A DNA stretch of 64,000 nucleotides from Megalonaias nervosa. Its lineage: Eukaryota > Mollusca > Bivalvia > Unionida > Unionidae. Below the pieces are notes generated by a model that ran no database searches, was not told the DNA's origin, and saw nothing but the letters and a program-made list of their open reading frames with translations. Below are positions 12,700 to 25,700 of this stretch, in pieces. The translations under genes were made by a program, and so were the position numbers. The stretch spans positions 62,001 to 126,000 of the forward strand of contig JAECUM010001809.1 in assembly GCA_016617855.1 (NCBI GenBank), in the 5' to 3' direction. Position 1 is the stretch's first letter. Each line of letters starts with the position of its first letter.

Positions 12700-14240
12700 T
12701 TCTCATAAAAATACCTACTCAATCATTATACGTTAGGATTAAATCCTCCACCTCACATATCATACCATATAAAGCCTGTTTTGAGCAATAAAAGTGTTAA
12801 GGTATCTGCCCCAAAATGTGGATATAAGACAAAAGTGATCACCAAATCCCATCCAAACTTCCATTACTACTGGACTGGATGTACATGCTATGTCAGGTTT
12901 AAAATGAGAATGCAGGGTGACTTGGAGGGTGTGCTTGTATTATGACTGTGGAAGTAAAAGACATATCACATATACTCATTTATAAGTGAAGCTTTTTAAC
13001 TGAAAATATAACTGATGCAGAGTAGAGGTTGCCTTAAAACAGCAACATACAAATTCTTTTCATAAATCTGGATGTAATGATGTAAACTCTAGATGTCTGC
13101 AGTACACAAAAATACTGTCAGTTCAATTAATTTTATGCCTCTGATCCCATAAGAAATGCACATGTGACATGCAGTGTTTATCTGTTTCATGACAGTGTTC
13201 ATTACACAATACTTGTATATAGTTATTTGAATTTAATAATTTGAAAATATTATGGACACATTAAATAGTAACCACTACAAAGTTAAGTGTCCATCAATTT
13301 TGTTTACCATGGGTGTTTATTAGCTAGTATATTTGAATTTGTATTATTTGTGTTTTGCTGTATAACTACTTTGCTTGATGTAATAATTTTTTTAATTTAA
13401 GTTTTATTTCCTTTTCCATAAATTAGATCTAAGTCTGAAGTGATATTTCCCAAATTTTCTTCCAGTGCATGTGGCCCTGTACACCTTGGTTTGTAAAGGC
13501 AGCACTGTTTTCAAGTCTGACAATCCTTTTGATTGATTCACAATTTTAGTGCCAGATAGAGTTCTGCCTCTTCCAGTGAATGTTTAACCTTAATCCCTAA
13601 GCTTGTTTTCCCACATGACAACCCTTTGATTGAGCTGCATGTGTGATACTTGCTCAATGGCAAGCAACAGAATGTTTATTTGATCCTGCCACACAAGTGA
13701 CATGTGTTTAGTTACAATCTTTAATAGATTTCACATACTATATGATCAAACTGTTACTTACAGTGCCCAAGTTCAGTCTCTAGACAAGCACCAGTATATG
13801 GCAGTGAAACCATGGAAACGGAGACGATATTTACAATGACCAGATGATGATTTACAATGACTAATGACAATTAAGGGTTTCAGAACTTTATCAGACAAGT
13901 AGGATGAATTCTTTGACTTGGTACCAGATGATATTGTGAATCAGAAAAATGTGGACTTATTTTCAGTCTCTGTTTGTATGATGTGTGGAATTAATATATT
14001 ACAGGATTTTCTGAATCAGACCATTCTCAAACTATTTTCATTTTCATATAACTGCATTCATGGATTTATCATATAAATGAATTTAAAATGTTAAGCATTG
14101 TGGATTTTAGTGCATTTAATTAGAACAAATTCTAAATTGTCAATTTATTTATTACATATTCCACTCAATAATACAAGTATATTTTACACTGTTTTATCCT
14201 TAATCTATCTATCAATCCACCCACCTATCTAGTTGAGCTT
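12700..14240. other. probable intron, no feature
   Basis: AT-rich sequence without a splice-bounded exon, RNA gene or recognisable element. Confidence 0.45.
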
Positions 14241-14501
14241 GCTTATTTTTCCAAAATGCAACTCCGACTCGTGGCAACACGTCACCCCTTCAACGGCTCT
14301 GAGTTGCAAAACACACTTCAACTATTAAGTGGGTCAATCAGAAATTATTTTTTTGCAGCCCTAACAAAACGACAGTATGTTCAACTTATAGTCAAGTTGA
14401 CTTATAAGCAAGTATATATGGCAGTGAAATGGAGGGAAGCACATTCTCTTATCTTAGAGAAGGCCCAATCCCCTAATGCATCTCAAGCAGCTTCAAATTC
14501 T

Positions 14502-14878
14502 GTGAGATACAGGCCAGAGTTAGTATATAGGTAATATACTTAGGTACAGTGAGATACAGGCCAGAGTTAGTATATAGGTAATATACTTAGGCACAATGAG
14601 ATACAGACCAGAGTTAGTATATAGGTAATATACTTAGGCACAGTGAGATACAGGCCAGAGTTAGTATATAGGTAATATACTTAGGCACAGTGAGATACAG
14701 GCCAGAGTTAGTATATAGGTAATATACTTAGGTACAGTGAGATACAGGCCAGAGTTAGTATATAGGTAATATACTTAGGCACAGTGAGATACAGGCCAGA
14801 GTTAGTATATAGGTAATATACTTAGGCACAGTGAGATACAGGCCAGAGTTAGTATATAGGTAATATACTTAGGCACAG
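14502..14878 (+). repeat. 47-bp tandem repeat, eight near-identical copies
   Basis: The unit begins gtgagatacaggccagag, followed by ttagtatataggtaatatac and ttaggcaca. There are eight head-to-tail copies with only a few substitutions (for example g/a in aggccag and c/t in ggcaca), so the expansion is recent. There are no spacers of variable sequence, so this is a minisatellite and not a CRISPR array. Confidence 0.92.
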
Positions 14879-15570
14879 TTAGTAGGGACCCTCCCCCAAC
14901 CTTCTCAAAAAGATCCAGTGAAATCAATTGGCCAAGTCACTGTGAAGGACCTGGGGGAAGAACTTTGTTCTGCTGCTTTGTTATGATACACCAGGTCAAA
15001 TGAAGCCCTTTGGGATGAAATGCCTCTGTTGTAAAAACTAGAGACAGACATCTTTGCTGTCCAATACATGAGCTAATGTCAGGTAGGCAACATTTATGTT
15101 CAAATGCAAATGGTGATTAACCTAACCTTATGACCTTATGAGCTGGTGTATACAAGAAACTCATTCGGTATTGGGTTAGTATTTTACACCCAGAATGAAT
15201 AGCTCATTGTACAAATGATGATAAGGACCAAGCTGAGGTATTGTTCATTCCTTTTTCAGCAGTAGAAATATACAAGATCTTCCTCTTCTCACTGCTCATT
15301 TCAATTTCAGGGCCCTGTGTCTGTGGTCCAATAAAGAGGTTTCACTAGAAAAGACAAATTCCCGATGAAAGGGAGCCTACTTTTAGTAATGAAAGCAGGA
15401 GCTGTCATAAATCAAACTGAAGCATTGAGACAGACCACAGGGGTCAAGCAAGACTTGAATTTTAGCAAGAAGTGACTTCTCCTTTTGGACAGAACAGGGA
15501 GAAGCGAGAGCTAAACAGGGAGAAGTGGGACCTGAAAGGGAGAAGTGGGAGCAAAGCAACACATGCAAAT

Positions 15571-15655
15571 GTATGTATGTATGTATGTATGTATGTATGT
15601 ATGTATGTATGTATGCATGCATGCAAGTATGTATGTATGTATGCATGTATGTGTT
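15571..15655 (+). repeat. (ATGT)n microsatellite
   Basis: A long ATGT run with interspersed ATGC units. The overlapping open frames encode only Met-Tyr-Val-Cys or His-Thr-Tyr-Ile repeats and are not genes. Confidence 0.95.
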
Positions 15656-15699
15656 CTTTACATTCTCTTATTTGAATTATGCCATCTATTTCCCAGTTT

Positions 15700-17090
15700 G
15701 CAAAATTGCATTTAACATTGGTTTTAAGCAATAATTTATTTTCAAGTAGAAAATTTTTTCTGAGTTTTATCTATATTATAAACACATTTGGTGCATGTTT
15801 AAAAACTATCATATTCATATGGCAATATGACTTAAAAAGCAAACAACAGAAGCTATACATTCTAATGAATTTTAACTGAGTAACTAGATTACAGCATTGT
15901 AATTGCAAGTTAGTACAAATGCTTAATGAACTACCCTTAATCAAGAATTTTTCTTTTTACTATCTGAAATTTTGTTAAAAAAACAGCATTTGAAAAGATT
16001 TCTAAACTTGTTTGAAGCAACCCCTGTACCATGTACATGAGAGCAAATGCACATGTCTTTCAGATCATACTGTTCGTCTTAATTTCTTTGTTGCTGATAA
16101 AACTTTACCATAACTGTTCACAGACAACACACTGAAGAATTAAAGTCAGCATATGAATGAACCAAACCTTTTTTCACCAAATCGACACAGCCAATATGCA
16201 AGTGCATATATTTTTAGAAAGAGGGGTTTTCTTAATGTAACCACTCACATTAAAGCTTTGTTACAACAGTCCATTGATAGGATTGCAAATGTAAGATTTT
16301 ATTATTTGTCTACGTACTTGGTGCAACATTAGGCATTGGTTAAACAATATTTGCTTTGCCGTTGTTTTTTTTTCTTTGTATTTTCACAAAAATGAGTAAA
16401 CTCAGAACACAACCTTGATCTTACAGCGTTTCTCGAATTTCACAACATAGCACTGTCCCGTATATTTATGACCAACATAATTGCATTTTAAAGCTAAATC
16501 TTTAATAATGTAATATTTAGACTCTGCTTTCTATGAATTGTTTATTTTCCTGGATATATTTGCCCAATGTTTTATGAAAAGAGACAATCTAATAAAACGG
16601 TACTTCCCAGAAAAGCAATGTCTGCCATTACTTATGATTCCAAATTGGATTTTATCAAGAAAATAATATACAAGCAGCGGTTAAATATTCATGTTACAGA
16701 TTCTATTTTTGAAACTCAAATTGCTATTTACATAAGTTTAAGTTTTGAAACACAAGTTTGTATGTTTTTATCATCAAAGGATAACTTGTGGAAATCGGGT
16801 AGTAATAGTTTCTAACTTACTTAGGAAATGGTTAATGGTCAATCAGCTATCAAAACACATGCCTGTGAATGTGCAAGTGTTTGTTTGTTTGTTGGTGTAA
16901 TTGATATCAACACCAACTATTTGATGGCTTGAAGCCTACATTTTGCCTTGAGCTATATATAACATAACGCTGGAACCTGGCCAAGGTGAGGGAGCATCTA
17001 AAAAAGGACAGTCATTCAATGTTCCTCTAAAACATCACACGGCGAAGTTGTTTTCTCTTTCCTAACAGAAGCAGGCTAAGTTTACATTTT
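15700..17090. other. AT-rich stretch, no feature
   Basis: No coding exon with splice sites, RNA gene or clear repeat was seen. Confidence 0.45.
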
Positions 17091-17099
17091 TTGGCGACT

Positions 17100-18600
17100 T
17101 AGTCACCCACTTCACCTGGTAATGAGACCAGCAGATAGATAGACTGACTATCAAGGGATGTATTTCACAATGGTGGTTTTTCCTGCCATGTGTAGATTCC
17201 ATTTTGGGCATAGGGCCAAAGCCTTCAGTCAAGAGAAATCAAAGACTTTCAGAAGGTCAGAAAGATCTTTGTTTTACCCAATAACTAACCTTCCATAAAG
17301 TTAAAACATGTCTCAGATCATGGAATGGTAAGGTTTTATAGTAATGGGGGTACTATCATCTTCTCCACAATGAGTGAAAGGAAAAGTTAGCTGTTTGTGG
17401 TATTGAGACTTTCCATTCAGTGGTATGCACTGAGACAAAACTCTCCACTGCCCTTCATATTTTTCTGAAGTGGTGTGCCTTTATTATGAGACATTCTGTC
17501 CACCACTTATTCTAAGAATAGTTTCCCTTAATCAGATAAATCAGTCCCCCAAACCCATGCTGACACTTATGGATGATTTGAGAGTCTGCTGTCACCTGTT
17601 CATTAAAATGTGAATTTGTTCATGCAAATCTGTCAGGAACACACCAGTGTACAGGTTAGACATTTACTGGTATTAGTAACAGCCATATGTGGCCAAGAAA
17701 TTCAAAATGATAACAGGACATAGGGTTGTGTTATTCTATATGGATTTACAATTGACCATTCTACCTTGTCACAAATAGATCCATGAATGGCCAACTCCAG
17801 ATTAATGATTTGTCTAAATGTAATGAGGTGAGCGAGACCAAACAGTCTGAATTAGCTGATTTAGTTGGGACAGTGAGTCCACCATGAAGCAATTCAGCCT
17901 GGGATTTGGTAGACTTAGATGTGGATTTTCAATTATGACATCACCTGAGAAAATCCCAAACCAGAAGGCAGAGGTCTTGGGATTTGGTTCTGTCTTGCTT
18001 TCTGATGTAATTTACCATAGTTGAGTTGTCAGACAGGATGAGAAATCCCTTTCCAGCCAGTGTCTCGAAATGTGTTCAATACAGTCTTCAATTCCAGGAG
18101 ACTGATGTGTAATGAACAATCTTGATGGGAACACAACTCACTAACTTCCTCAACTGAGGGAAAGAGATGGGCTTCCTTTCAGCTTGTTATTCCCAGTGGA
18201 TGAATCTGCAGAGAATACCTGTTGCACGCTGAGATGGGACTTTTGTTATTTGCTGAGATGGGACTTTATGTATCCTGAAATTTGAATCACTTGATCCAGT
18301 GTGGCAAGGCTTCAGTCACCACTGAAACAAGAAAATTATCTGCATGGTCTCATGAACAGACAGCTGAAGATGATGAGATCCTCCGCAGCATTGTGGAAGC
18401 CTGATAGGCATACAAATTCCTGTACTGTGATATGATTCTCTGATAGAATAGTAGACCTACTGAGATGAAGATATACTCTGTCCCAAGCATCTGAACTCCA
18501 TACCAAAGTGAGTAAAATGTTGGGATGGGACTATATCTGCTTTATCTTTGTTCACAGTGAATCCAGGATAAAGCAACTGACTCAATCAGCCAGGTTGTTG
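17100..18600 (-). mobile_element. DIRS-like retrotransposon fossil (RT end, RNase H and beyond)
   Basis: Read on the minus strand, the segment gives, with many stops and shifts, THFGMEF-type sequence near 18,500 (the LG..-type motif after the RT catalytic core), then SDNSTMVNYIRKQDRTKSQD near 18,000, an RNase H-like motif characteristic of DIRS and related retroelements, followed by degraded sequence to about 17,100. The same motif order appears at 22.8-25.7 kb on the same strand, so these are two fossils of one family. No long open frame survives. The assignment to DIRS and not Ty3 rests on the motif style and is an inference. Confidence 0.6.
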
Positions 18601-19900
18601 TGATAAACAACACTAAATATTTAAAACTCTAGAATACAAAAATATAGTTTCATGGGTCTACGTAACACTATTTATTCAGATGTGTTCTTTATATGCAGAC
18701 CTGCCAACCCTGATATGACCTTCTCAGTAAAGCAGTTGATTTTTTTCTGTAAGTGTGACCAATTTTCAGTAAGATGTAACAAAATATAAACTGCTATTGT
18801 AAAGCTGGAAAATGTATTTAAAAGATCGGTATTTGAAACATGCAAAGATGGTCTCAAGTAACAATTATTTTCAACTGAAAAGTCTGTGAAGTACACATAG
18901 ACCTTATTTACCATTAGTACAGTTGCACAAACTTCAGTTCCAGACACTATGCAGTTTGATGGCTTGTTGCCATCTCTCAATTTGATGTAATTCTTGGAAT
19001 TTTTTCAATTTCACATACTCAAATTGACATGTTATGTCCAATAAATGTAACTGTATCCTTCCTGCTTTTATGTACAAGAATCTGAATATTCTTTATTATT
19101 CTTCTGTGTTAATTATTAACACATTTTAAGAGGCTTATTTTCCCTTTCATCTTCAACATGCATCGCTTGCTGGATGCCATTTTAAAAAAAATTCTAAAAT
19201 CAACAGTTTGATCATGCAGGTGCTTTGTATGAAAATATATGTGCAATTTAAAGCATCTAAGATACTGCTGTAAAGTTTGTCTGGTTCCCTGACTAACTCC
19301 ACTAATTCTAACATGAAACCTGGATCCAAATCAAACATGGATGAAACAATTATCTGGATTTTTCAGCAACAATCACTTTTCCGTAGGTTTTGCTTTCATT
19401 TCATAAGTCCATATTTTAATGGTCATTTTTGTAAGACTTATGGCAAAATCATAAGGGTTGGCAGGTCTGTATATGTGATGTGGCACTTTTTAGCTTCATT
19501 AAATTGGTTTCTAAAATTGTTCATTCAAATGTATTCTTTACATGTGATGTGACACTATTCTCACTTAGTTAAATCATTTTATTTCCACTCAAGGGGCATA
19601 TTGCTACTTCACAGTCTGGAAGTCAATACACTTGACAAAAAAAGTGCTCCACTGTCAGGATACACAATCTGGTCAAGGTTCAGCCATCATGAGGCATGCA
19701 CAACTCAAGAACGTGGGCCCTATATACAATCAGCACTATATCACCTCAACACTTTAATTTATTTACATGTTGGAAAGCATCCTCCATTGATGGGTTTGAT
19801 GCTGCAAAGCATCATTGTAGAGTCTTCATTCCACATATTTTTGCCATGAAGTATACTGAACATGCTGATTTGTATTATAATATTTTAAGTCAGTATTTGG
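18600..19900. other. probable intron, no feature
   Basis: AT-rich sequence with chance open frames only, between the DIRS-like fossil and a MITE. Confidence 0.4.
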
Positions 19901-19913
19901 AATCTTCCACTTA

Positions 19914-20101
19914 GGGCTGTTCCATTAAAACATACCTGGGACCCAAGGAAGGAACTTTTAATGTGGGGTACTCACCCACAGATGCAATTTAGAATTGTCT
20001 TATCATTTTAATATGAACTCTGTGCAATCAATGTTCCTTGACATACATTTTTAAAAACTCTGTCTTCTCTGGGTACCATGTATTTTTAAATGGAACAGCC
20101 C
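19914..20101 (+). mobile_element. 188-bp MITE with GGGCTGTTCC terminal inverted repeats
   Basis: Starts GGGCTGTTCCATTAAAACAT and ends with its inverted counterpart TTTTTAAATGGAACAGCCC. It has no coding capacity. Flanks are TTA and TTT, compatible with a decayed 3-bp target duplication. It is about 90% similar by eye to the copy at 32,205. The 3-bp duplication and size suggest a PIF/Harbinger-type MITE, but this is an inference. Confidence 0.85.
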
Positions 20102-20342
20102 TTTGAAACAGGTGATTGCAGGGCACTTTTTGCTACTTTATGTCTTTCACTATCCATAATGCTATTGTGAATAGGCAGGCAACAGTAAAAAACAAAATAC
20201 TTTTTCAATAGGAGTTAATCATGTTTCTGCAAGATATGGCATACTAATGGGTTGTCAAATTTAAGGTTCTGCAAAGTTTTCAGCATGGAAAAGGCTTTGT
20301 GGCCAACCTAAAAGTACTTTTACCATCAAGATTTAATCTTAC

Positions 20343-20440
20343 TGAAATTTTTGTTTCAGAGCTACGAGTGCAAAAGAGTACGTGTGGGCTGGGGCATTGA
20401 GATAGGAGCCAGACTGAAACTTGTTCAAAGCCTTTTGTGA
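20343..20440 (-). CDS. possible host gene exon, unidentified
   Basis: A minus-strand frame reads ALNKFQSGSYLNAP, then HTYSFALVALKQKFQ, ending at a strong donor TTTCA|GTAAGA at 20,343. The acceptor is weak (tttcacaaaag), and the phase does not connect to the exon at 20,701. Either an exon is missed between them or this candidate is wrong. No domain is recognised. Confidence 0.4.
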
Positions 20441-20700
20441 AACAGTGGTTTGGTTGTAGTATTTTCACTGATGCAGTCTTAACATTCTTTTTACATTATG
20501 ATTTTTTATGAAATACTGCACAAACTTTCAATATGCCTCAAACACCACAAAAAGGTCAATTATACATTTAAAAATTTACTATCCATATTTTGTGTGAAAC
20601 AAACTGCTAAAAATATCTACAGAATTAAGAGAATTCGGAATTTGTGGACAATCTGTAAGTATGGTAAGACTGTTGATGCATACATTTTTAAAGCCTTTAC

Positions 20701-20841
20701 CTGTTTGTGAACTGCATGAAGGTTGATTTTGATTCTTTCTCTTCTCTTAGTAAGGCTTGCACCATACACAGATGGTAGCGCAGGTATGGATGTGTCTTGG
20801 TGATGAACTGTAGACGTAGCTCGGCTTCTTGTAACCAATTA
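20701..20841 (-). CDS. host gene exon, unidentified protein
   Basis: A 141-bp exon with acceptor tatagacag before 20,841 and donor AACAG|GTAAAG at 20,701. After one split-codon base the frame reads NWLQEAELRLQFITK, then HPYLRYHLCMVQALLREE, a strongly helical pattern. It begins in the phase left by the exon ending at 21,260 (AG+T) and ends in phase 2. Phase agreement with its neighbour is the best evidence that the two are joined in one mRNA. The family is not recognised. Confidence 0.7.
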
Positions 20842-21259
20842 CTGTCTATAAATGAACAAGTTTTATTCGCAATAAAATGAAAATTATATACAGTATATAA
20901 TGTGAACCATGTAACTTATCCAAGCCATCCTCGCTCTTTTACCTGGTTTCCTCTGCAGACTGGCAAAATATTTTGGCTCCATTTGGACTGTTTTGCTAAA
21001 AATCAACTTCTATATGCCAGCCATGTCTATACACAAAATCATTGGTCCCAAAAGTGGCCCATGAAGAAAATATTTACTGTTAATCTACCTTAAGAAATAA
21101 TGTACAAGATGGGCCTAATTGCTGGTGCTTTTGCAACTGATTTGTGACAGGACCAGAGCTTTCTGAGCCAGGATATAAAGATTTCTTCTGGAATCTTCAG
21201 TTTCTGTCACAGTGGTAACACAAGTTCCAAGAAATCTTATGTCTTGCAATCTTTTTAAC

Positions 21260-21392
21260 CTGATACTGACACATTTCAATTTCAAATGATCTTGACTTTG
21301 CCTAAGGATCAGTGGGAGGGTTGGAATGTATGGGCAACAAAAAACTTGGACAAAAATCTTAACCACTGACGACACTGTAAATGGCTGTGGCA
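21260..21392 (-). CDS. host gene exon, unidentified protein
   Basis: A 133-bp exon bounded by acceptor cccattctggcag and donor ATCAG|GTTAAA. Two split-codon bases then PQPFTVSSVVKIFVQVFCC. The frame would stay open to a TAG at 21,115 if not spliced. Its start phase fits the exon ending at 26,808 and its end phase fits the exon starting at 20,841. The segment is hydrophobic and helix-rich. An alternative is that it is a terminal exon ending at 21,115, but then the 20.8-kb exon would belong to another transcript. Confidence 0.55.
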
Positions 21393-21779
21393 CTGCCAGA
21401 ATGGGTTAAAACTATTTCTCACCTGCAGCAGGAAAGTTACCAAGATTAACACACCTGTTCGGCTGATGAAAGTCTTCAAGTTATTACAACTTCCTGCAGG
21501 TAAACATAAGTATATCCTTTTTGTTAACAAATTAACACATCTACAAAATAAATAGTGAGCTAAAACTTACCCGCAAAGACTTCAAATATTCTAATAAATA
21601 ACAACATGAACATACAGTGCAGTTCATGTGATTTATGTTTCTCCATGCATTGTGGTGGGGATGAAGACAGCATGGAGAGGATTATAAAACAGTCTGTCCA
21701 CCATCTCCCCACGCATCCTCAATAAAGTGAGTGAAGTTTACCATTTATGACCTCAGCAAGCATGCACTAAAGAATTTTC

Positions 21780-21782
<3 letters not shown>

Positions 21783-21819
<37 letters not shown>
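21783..21819 (+). repeat. (GA)n microsatellite
   Basis: A pure GA dinucleotide run of about 18 units. Confidence 0.95.
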
Positions 21820-21822
<3 letters not shown>

Positions 21823-22484
21823 TCAGTGAGGCACTGATTTATCCATGATTTTGCCCTTATAAATTAATGGATATATTTTTAATTTTTCCAAATCCCAGGT
21901 GTCCCATCCCTTTAAAAATTATATGGCCTGTTTCTAACAGAGACTTGGCTTCAGTGTATGTTATACAGAGGTAGTAACCATTGTCAACAATGTTATAAAA
22001 TAATGACAAAAATTACCATGTAAAAAGGATGTCATTCACATTACACAAATCCATCTGACTTAGAAGCCAACAAATATGCCTCTTATAAAGGTAGTGGAAA
22101 AGTTAAGGACCATTTAAATTTGTAGGTGGAGGGGGAGGGGCTAGAACTGTTTTTTTAAGAATTTTCTAGCCCTCAAATAGTTTGAGAAATTAATTCTTGC
22201 ACTGACTGTAGAAAAAAGAACCTCTTATATCCATTCTTTCAACTGAAAAAATCTTAACTTCAACAAATAAAAAAATAGTACAGGTTAAAAGAAAATCCCA
22301 ACTCTTGAAAATTAAATGGTAAGTCCCTAAGTTCAGATTTCTTTGATTAAAATAAAAAGGAAATTTTAAAGTAAATTATATTTCTCTGAAAATATTTATC
22401 CAATCTCATCTGCTACCTCCAGAATCCAGCATTTGCTGAAAGGTGAAAAAACTTCTTGCTGTCTGTATGGTACAGTTGTTTTTG

Positions 22485-22695
22485 TTTTGGGTTTAACACC
22501 TTTCTCAGCTTAAGATAGGCTATAAATGGCAGCCAGTAAAACTGGTGGAGAAGAACCGGGGTAAAACCCCATTAAGAACAACCAAACCCTGGTAAGCTAT
22601 TGGTAGTCTGAAACTCCAATTAACATGGAAGAGGTAAGATGACAGTTATCAGTACAGGCAAGTGTTTTAGACTACTTGGCCACCCAGGGACCTGT
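22485..22695 (-). repeat. tRNA-Leu-like SINE, copy with the most complete head
   Basis: On the minus strand the copy begins ctgggtggccaagtagtcta, a clear match to a class II tRNA A box (TGGCCNAG-NGGTCTAA of tRNA-Leu/Ser). The SINE body follows (cttaccag-ggtt..., ggctgccatttatagcctat) and ends at cccaaaacaaaaacaa. Other copies in the window lack this head. It is diverged, hence old. Confidence 0.7.
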
Positions 22696-22749
22696 GTACA
22701 GTTCAGATAAAGGTGAGTAATTCTTACAGATTACTTCCCTTGTTCCCAC

Positions 22750-25700
22750 TAGGTGGCAACCAATGTCCCAGATATGATGAATTTAAACATGAGCAACATT
22801 ATCAACAGGATGCTTGTATTTGTGGAGAATGGTGGGAGGGATTGATAGCAATGTGATCGGGTAAGTACTTTTGCAGAGACATAATTTACAACAAAATCTC
22901 CTTTTCTGTCAAATACATTACTTGATCACATTAACATTATGAGAATAAGTAAGAGAAGGAGTAAATGCTTGAGCATCGAACTGCAACCTACATTATTGTT
23001 CTACTAAAACAATGAACTCCCCATAATATTTGACATACGTGACCAGTCCTTATGGGATCCATCACCTGGCTATTTCAAAAGTTTCCCAGTGAATACAGTA
23101 CAAGTCGCAAGGTCATGCTTGGGACTGATGTTGTACTGTTATGCATGGGGACATCATAACTGTTTGTGCAGCTACCAGAGGCTGACAAGATCTTTTTTGT
23201 TATGCCATATCATGTAAATCACTCAAGAAAGAAGACTGGGTGTGCCAGCCAACTGACTCTACTATACCTCAAATTGAGAAATTATGTTCAAAGATGAGGT
23301 TCATTGAAATTGCTTGTATTTTTGTGAGTCACAATTTCATGAACTGTACTCAAGTCAGTGACAATTCAAAGTAGGCTGATCTAGTAACCCCCTTTAGCCA
23401 AGCAGCCAGTACTTGTGGGGATATGTCTTTCTTTCCAGTCTTCAGCCATAAGAAGAGTTTTTAGCGACCTTGGTGGATGTTCTCAGTGTGATTCCGAGAG
23501 CATAGACCAGATCCTGTAGCTTTGCCTCTCTTGATAGATTGATTCAGGAGAAATAGTGTACAGTTATTGCTGATTGCCCATTGATGGCAACCTGTTTTTC
23601 AAAACAAAATCTGGTTCCATCATTAATATGATTGTGCCACTGAACAGAATTTTATGTAGTTAGGGTCCATGGACAGCGCGTACAACTCATTCACCTTGGA
23701 AACTGATGCTAGTGTTGTCAGGAAGCATTCCTTCTATGATAATTGCTTCAGCATGATGGATAATTGGGGCTCAAACTTATAGGAATTGATCCATGTCAAT
23801 ACTCAGAATATGTTTCATTTCAGGAACATGGTAGTGAGACCTGATATATCAGAATTGGTCAAGTCCAAAAGGTTCTTGTTGCTGCCAAATGTCATCTCTT
23901 CCATCATGTATGAAAATCCCAAATAAAATGGAATGGTGACTCTTGATTTTGATATGGGTTTAGTATCTTCAGAAAGCAACAGAAAGAAGTCTGTTATCTT
24001 CAAAATGTAATAGAAAGAAGTCAATCAGTTGGGGAATGGGGAATAAGAGTGTTGTGACATTGTTAACTCAGCACCAGGCAGTGAAAATGCACCACTTCCT
24101 CTCAGATGCTTTTAAGGATGAGGGCCATCTAGCTGCTGTGATCTTCTTTGTGATAGAAGGGCAGGACTCCTTTTCTTGCAAGGCCTCTCTAAAATGAGTC
24201 AGGCATGAAAAAAGGGTTTCTCCTGACATGGATGGAATAGTAGAGACCTTCACTGATTGAGAAGCATGGAATTCACTAAAATATTTTCTGGATACATTTG
24301 TGGTCAAATTGATGAGCAGTTTTTGCACCTGATTTTCTGAATTAATTTTGTTTTTAAAATTAATGGGAAGGCATATGCCAAATTCCCTCCCAGCTGATTG
24401 CAAGGGTATTCATGACCCAAGTTAATGGCAGGGAATGGGGAGATGAAGGCAGGCAGTTTCTTATTCCACCTCATTACAAAGAGGTCTATCCGATGAAAAA
24501 TGGAACAATTGGAAAATCAGCCAGGACACCGAACCTGCCTGGGATATCTCATAATCGTTTATGTGGTGTTGGGTATTCCCAAATCATACAGCAAAAATCT
24601 GATGATTCTGTACCCCCTCCCAGTCATTTGAAGAGGTAGTTCACCATAACTGAGTTGTCTCACATTACCACCTCAGCCTTACTTTGGATGCATGCCACTC
24701 ATACTGGTGTTGAGAATGGCCTTCATCTATTGATGACTGATGTTGTGTCCACTTGCTGTTAGCCATCACAAAGTGTGCAGCATGTGACCCTCCCCGCCCC
24801 CCACAAACCTTTATCTTATTGTCTGTGCAGATTGTGATTTCTGGTTAAGTGGCTTACAAAAGGTATTCCTGCTGCAAGCCAGTCCCTATCTTTTATTAAA
24901 GTTGGAAGTGTTTAAGTTTGGCTGAGATGGTAATTTAATTATTTAAACAACCCAAGAATGAGTGCCTCCATGCCAGAAGGGCTATCTACAAAGGATACAT
25001 ATACAGTAGCCTGAGACACAAGATCTGCCACTGCTTTGAAGAGACCATGGAGTTGAAAGAATTTCCTTGCCAAAATTGTCATCCTGGAGGAAATTTTCTC
25101 TTATGCATAAACAAAGCCTTCAAAGCACTTGGAGGGAATATAAGAAAAAGATTGATACCAGTCAAAAACTCCATACCAAGATGAACAAAGTGCTGAAAAC
25201 AAATGTCTGACAACTTCTTGACACTGACTATCCACCATAAACTGCAAAAGAAGTAAAAATATGTTGATCCAATGTTTTGGAAAAGGCACAATTACTGAGA
25301 GTTAGGATGTATGGAATGACATGAAATTAGTAAACTACCTTGAAGCATTCATAGTAAAGGTATTTAAATGATGCAGTGTGAATTGAAATATGAAATATGC
25401 ATCTAACAGATCGAGACTGATCATCTATTCATTGTGATGGACAGACAGGAGGATGGATCTTGCCATCTCCATCTTGAATTTTTGGGAAGTAACAAATTCT
25501 TTGAGTTTCCTCATGTCTATGACCAGTCTCAATTGTCTGCATGCTTTCATAACCAGAAATATCCTGGAATAGAAGCCCACTGAGACCCGGTCTTCTGACT
25601 CCCTCCACTGCTTACCTTAAGAGAAGAAACTCCTTCTGCAAAACTTCCACTTTCATGGAGTCACTTCAAGTCTCTATCTTGTGGGTGTATGACAAAGGAG
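22750..25700 (-). mobile_element. DIRS-like retrotransposon fossil (RT, RNase H, possible YR)
   Basis: Read 5'-3' on the minus strand from about 25,600: GFYSRIFLVMKACRQLRLVI and DMRKLKEF (RT template-binding part), SLDLLDAYF near 25,390 (the SLDLxDAYF catalytic block), VHLGMEF near 25,180, then DNSVMVNYL near 24,640 (RNase H), and further degraded sequence to 22,750 with a patch RSAYFELSLT near 23,370. Many stops and frameshifts interrupt it. The order RT then RNase H fits DIRS-type elements. It sits in an intron of the host gene in the same orientation. Confidence 0.65.

Noticed and set aside
14502..14878. Regular repeats resembling a CRISPR array
   Set aside because: Units are contiguous with no variable spacers, and the genome is eukaryotic; it is a minisatellite.
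15383..15731. Open frames of Met-Tyr-Val-Cys or His-Thr-Tyr-Ile repeats
   Set aside because: Products of the (ATGT)n microsatellite on both strands.
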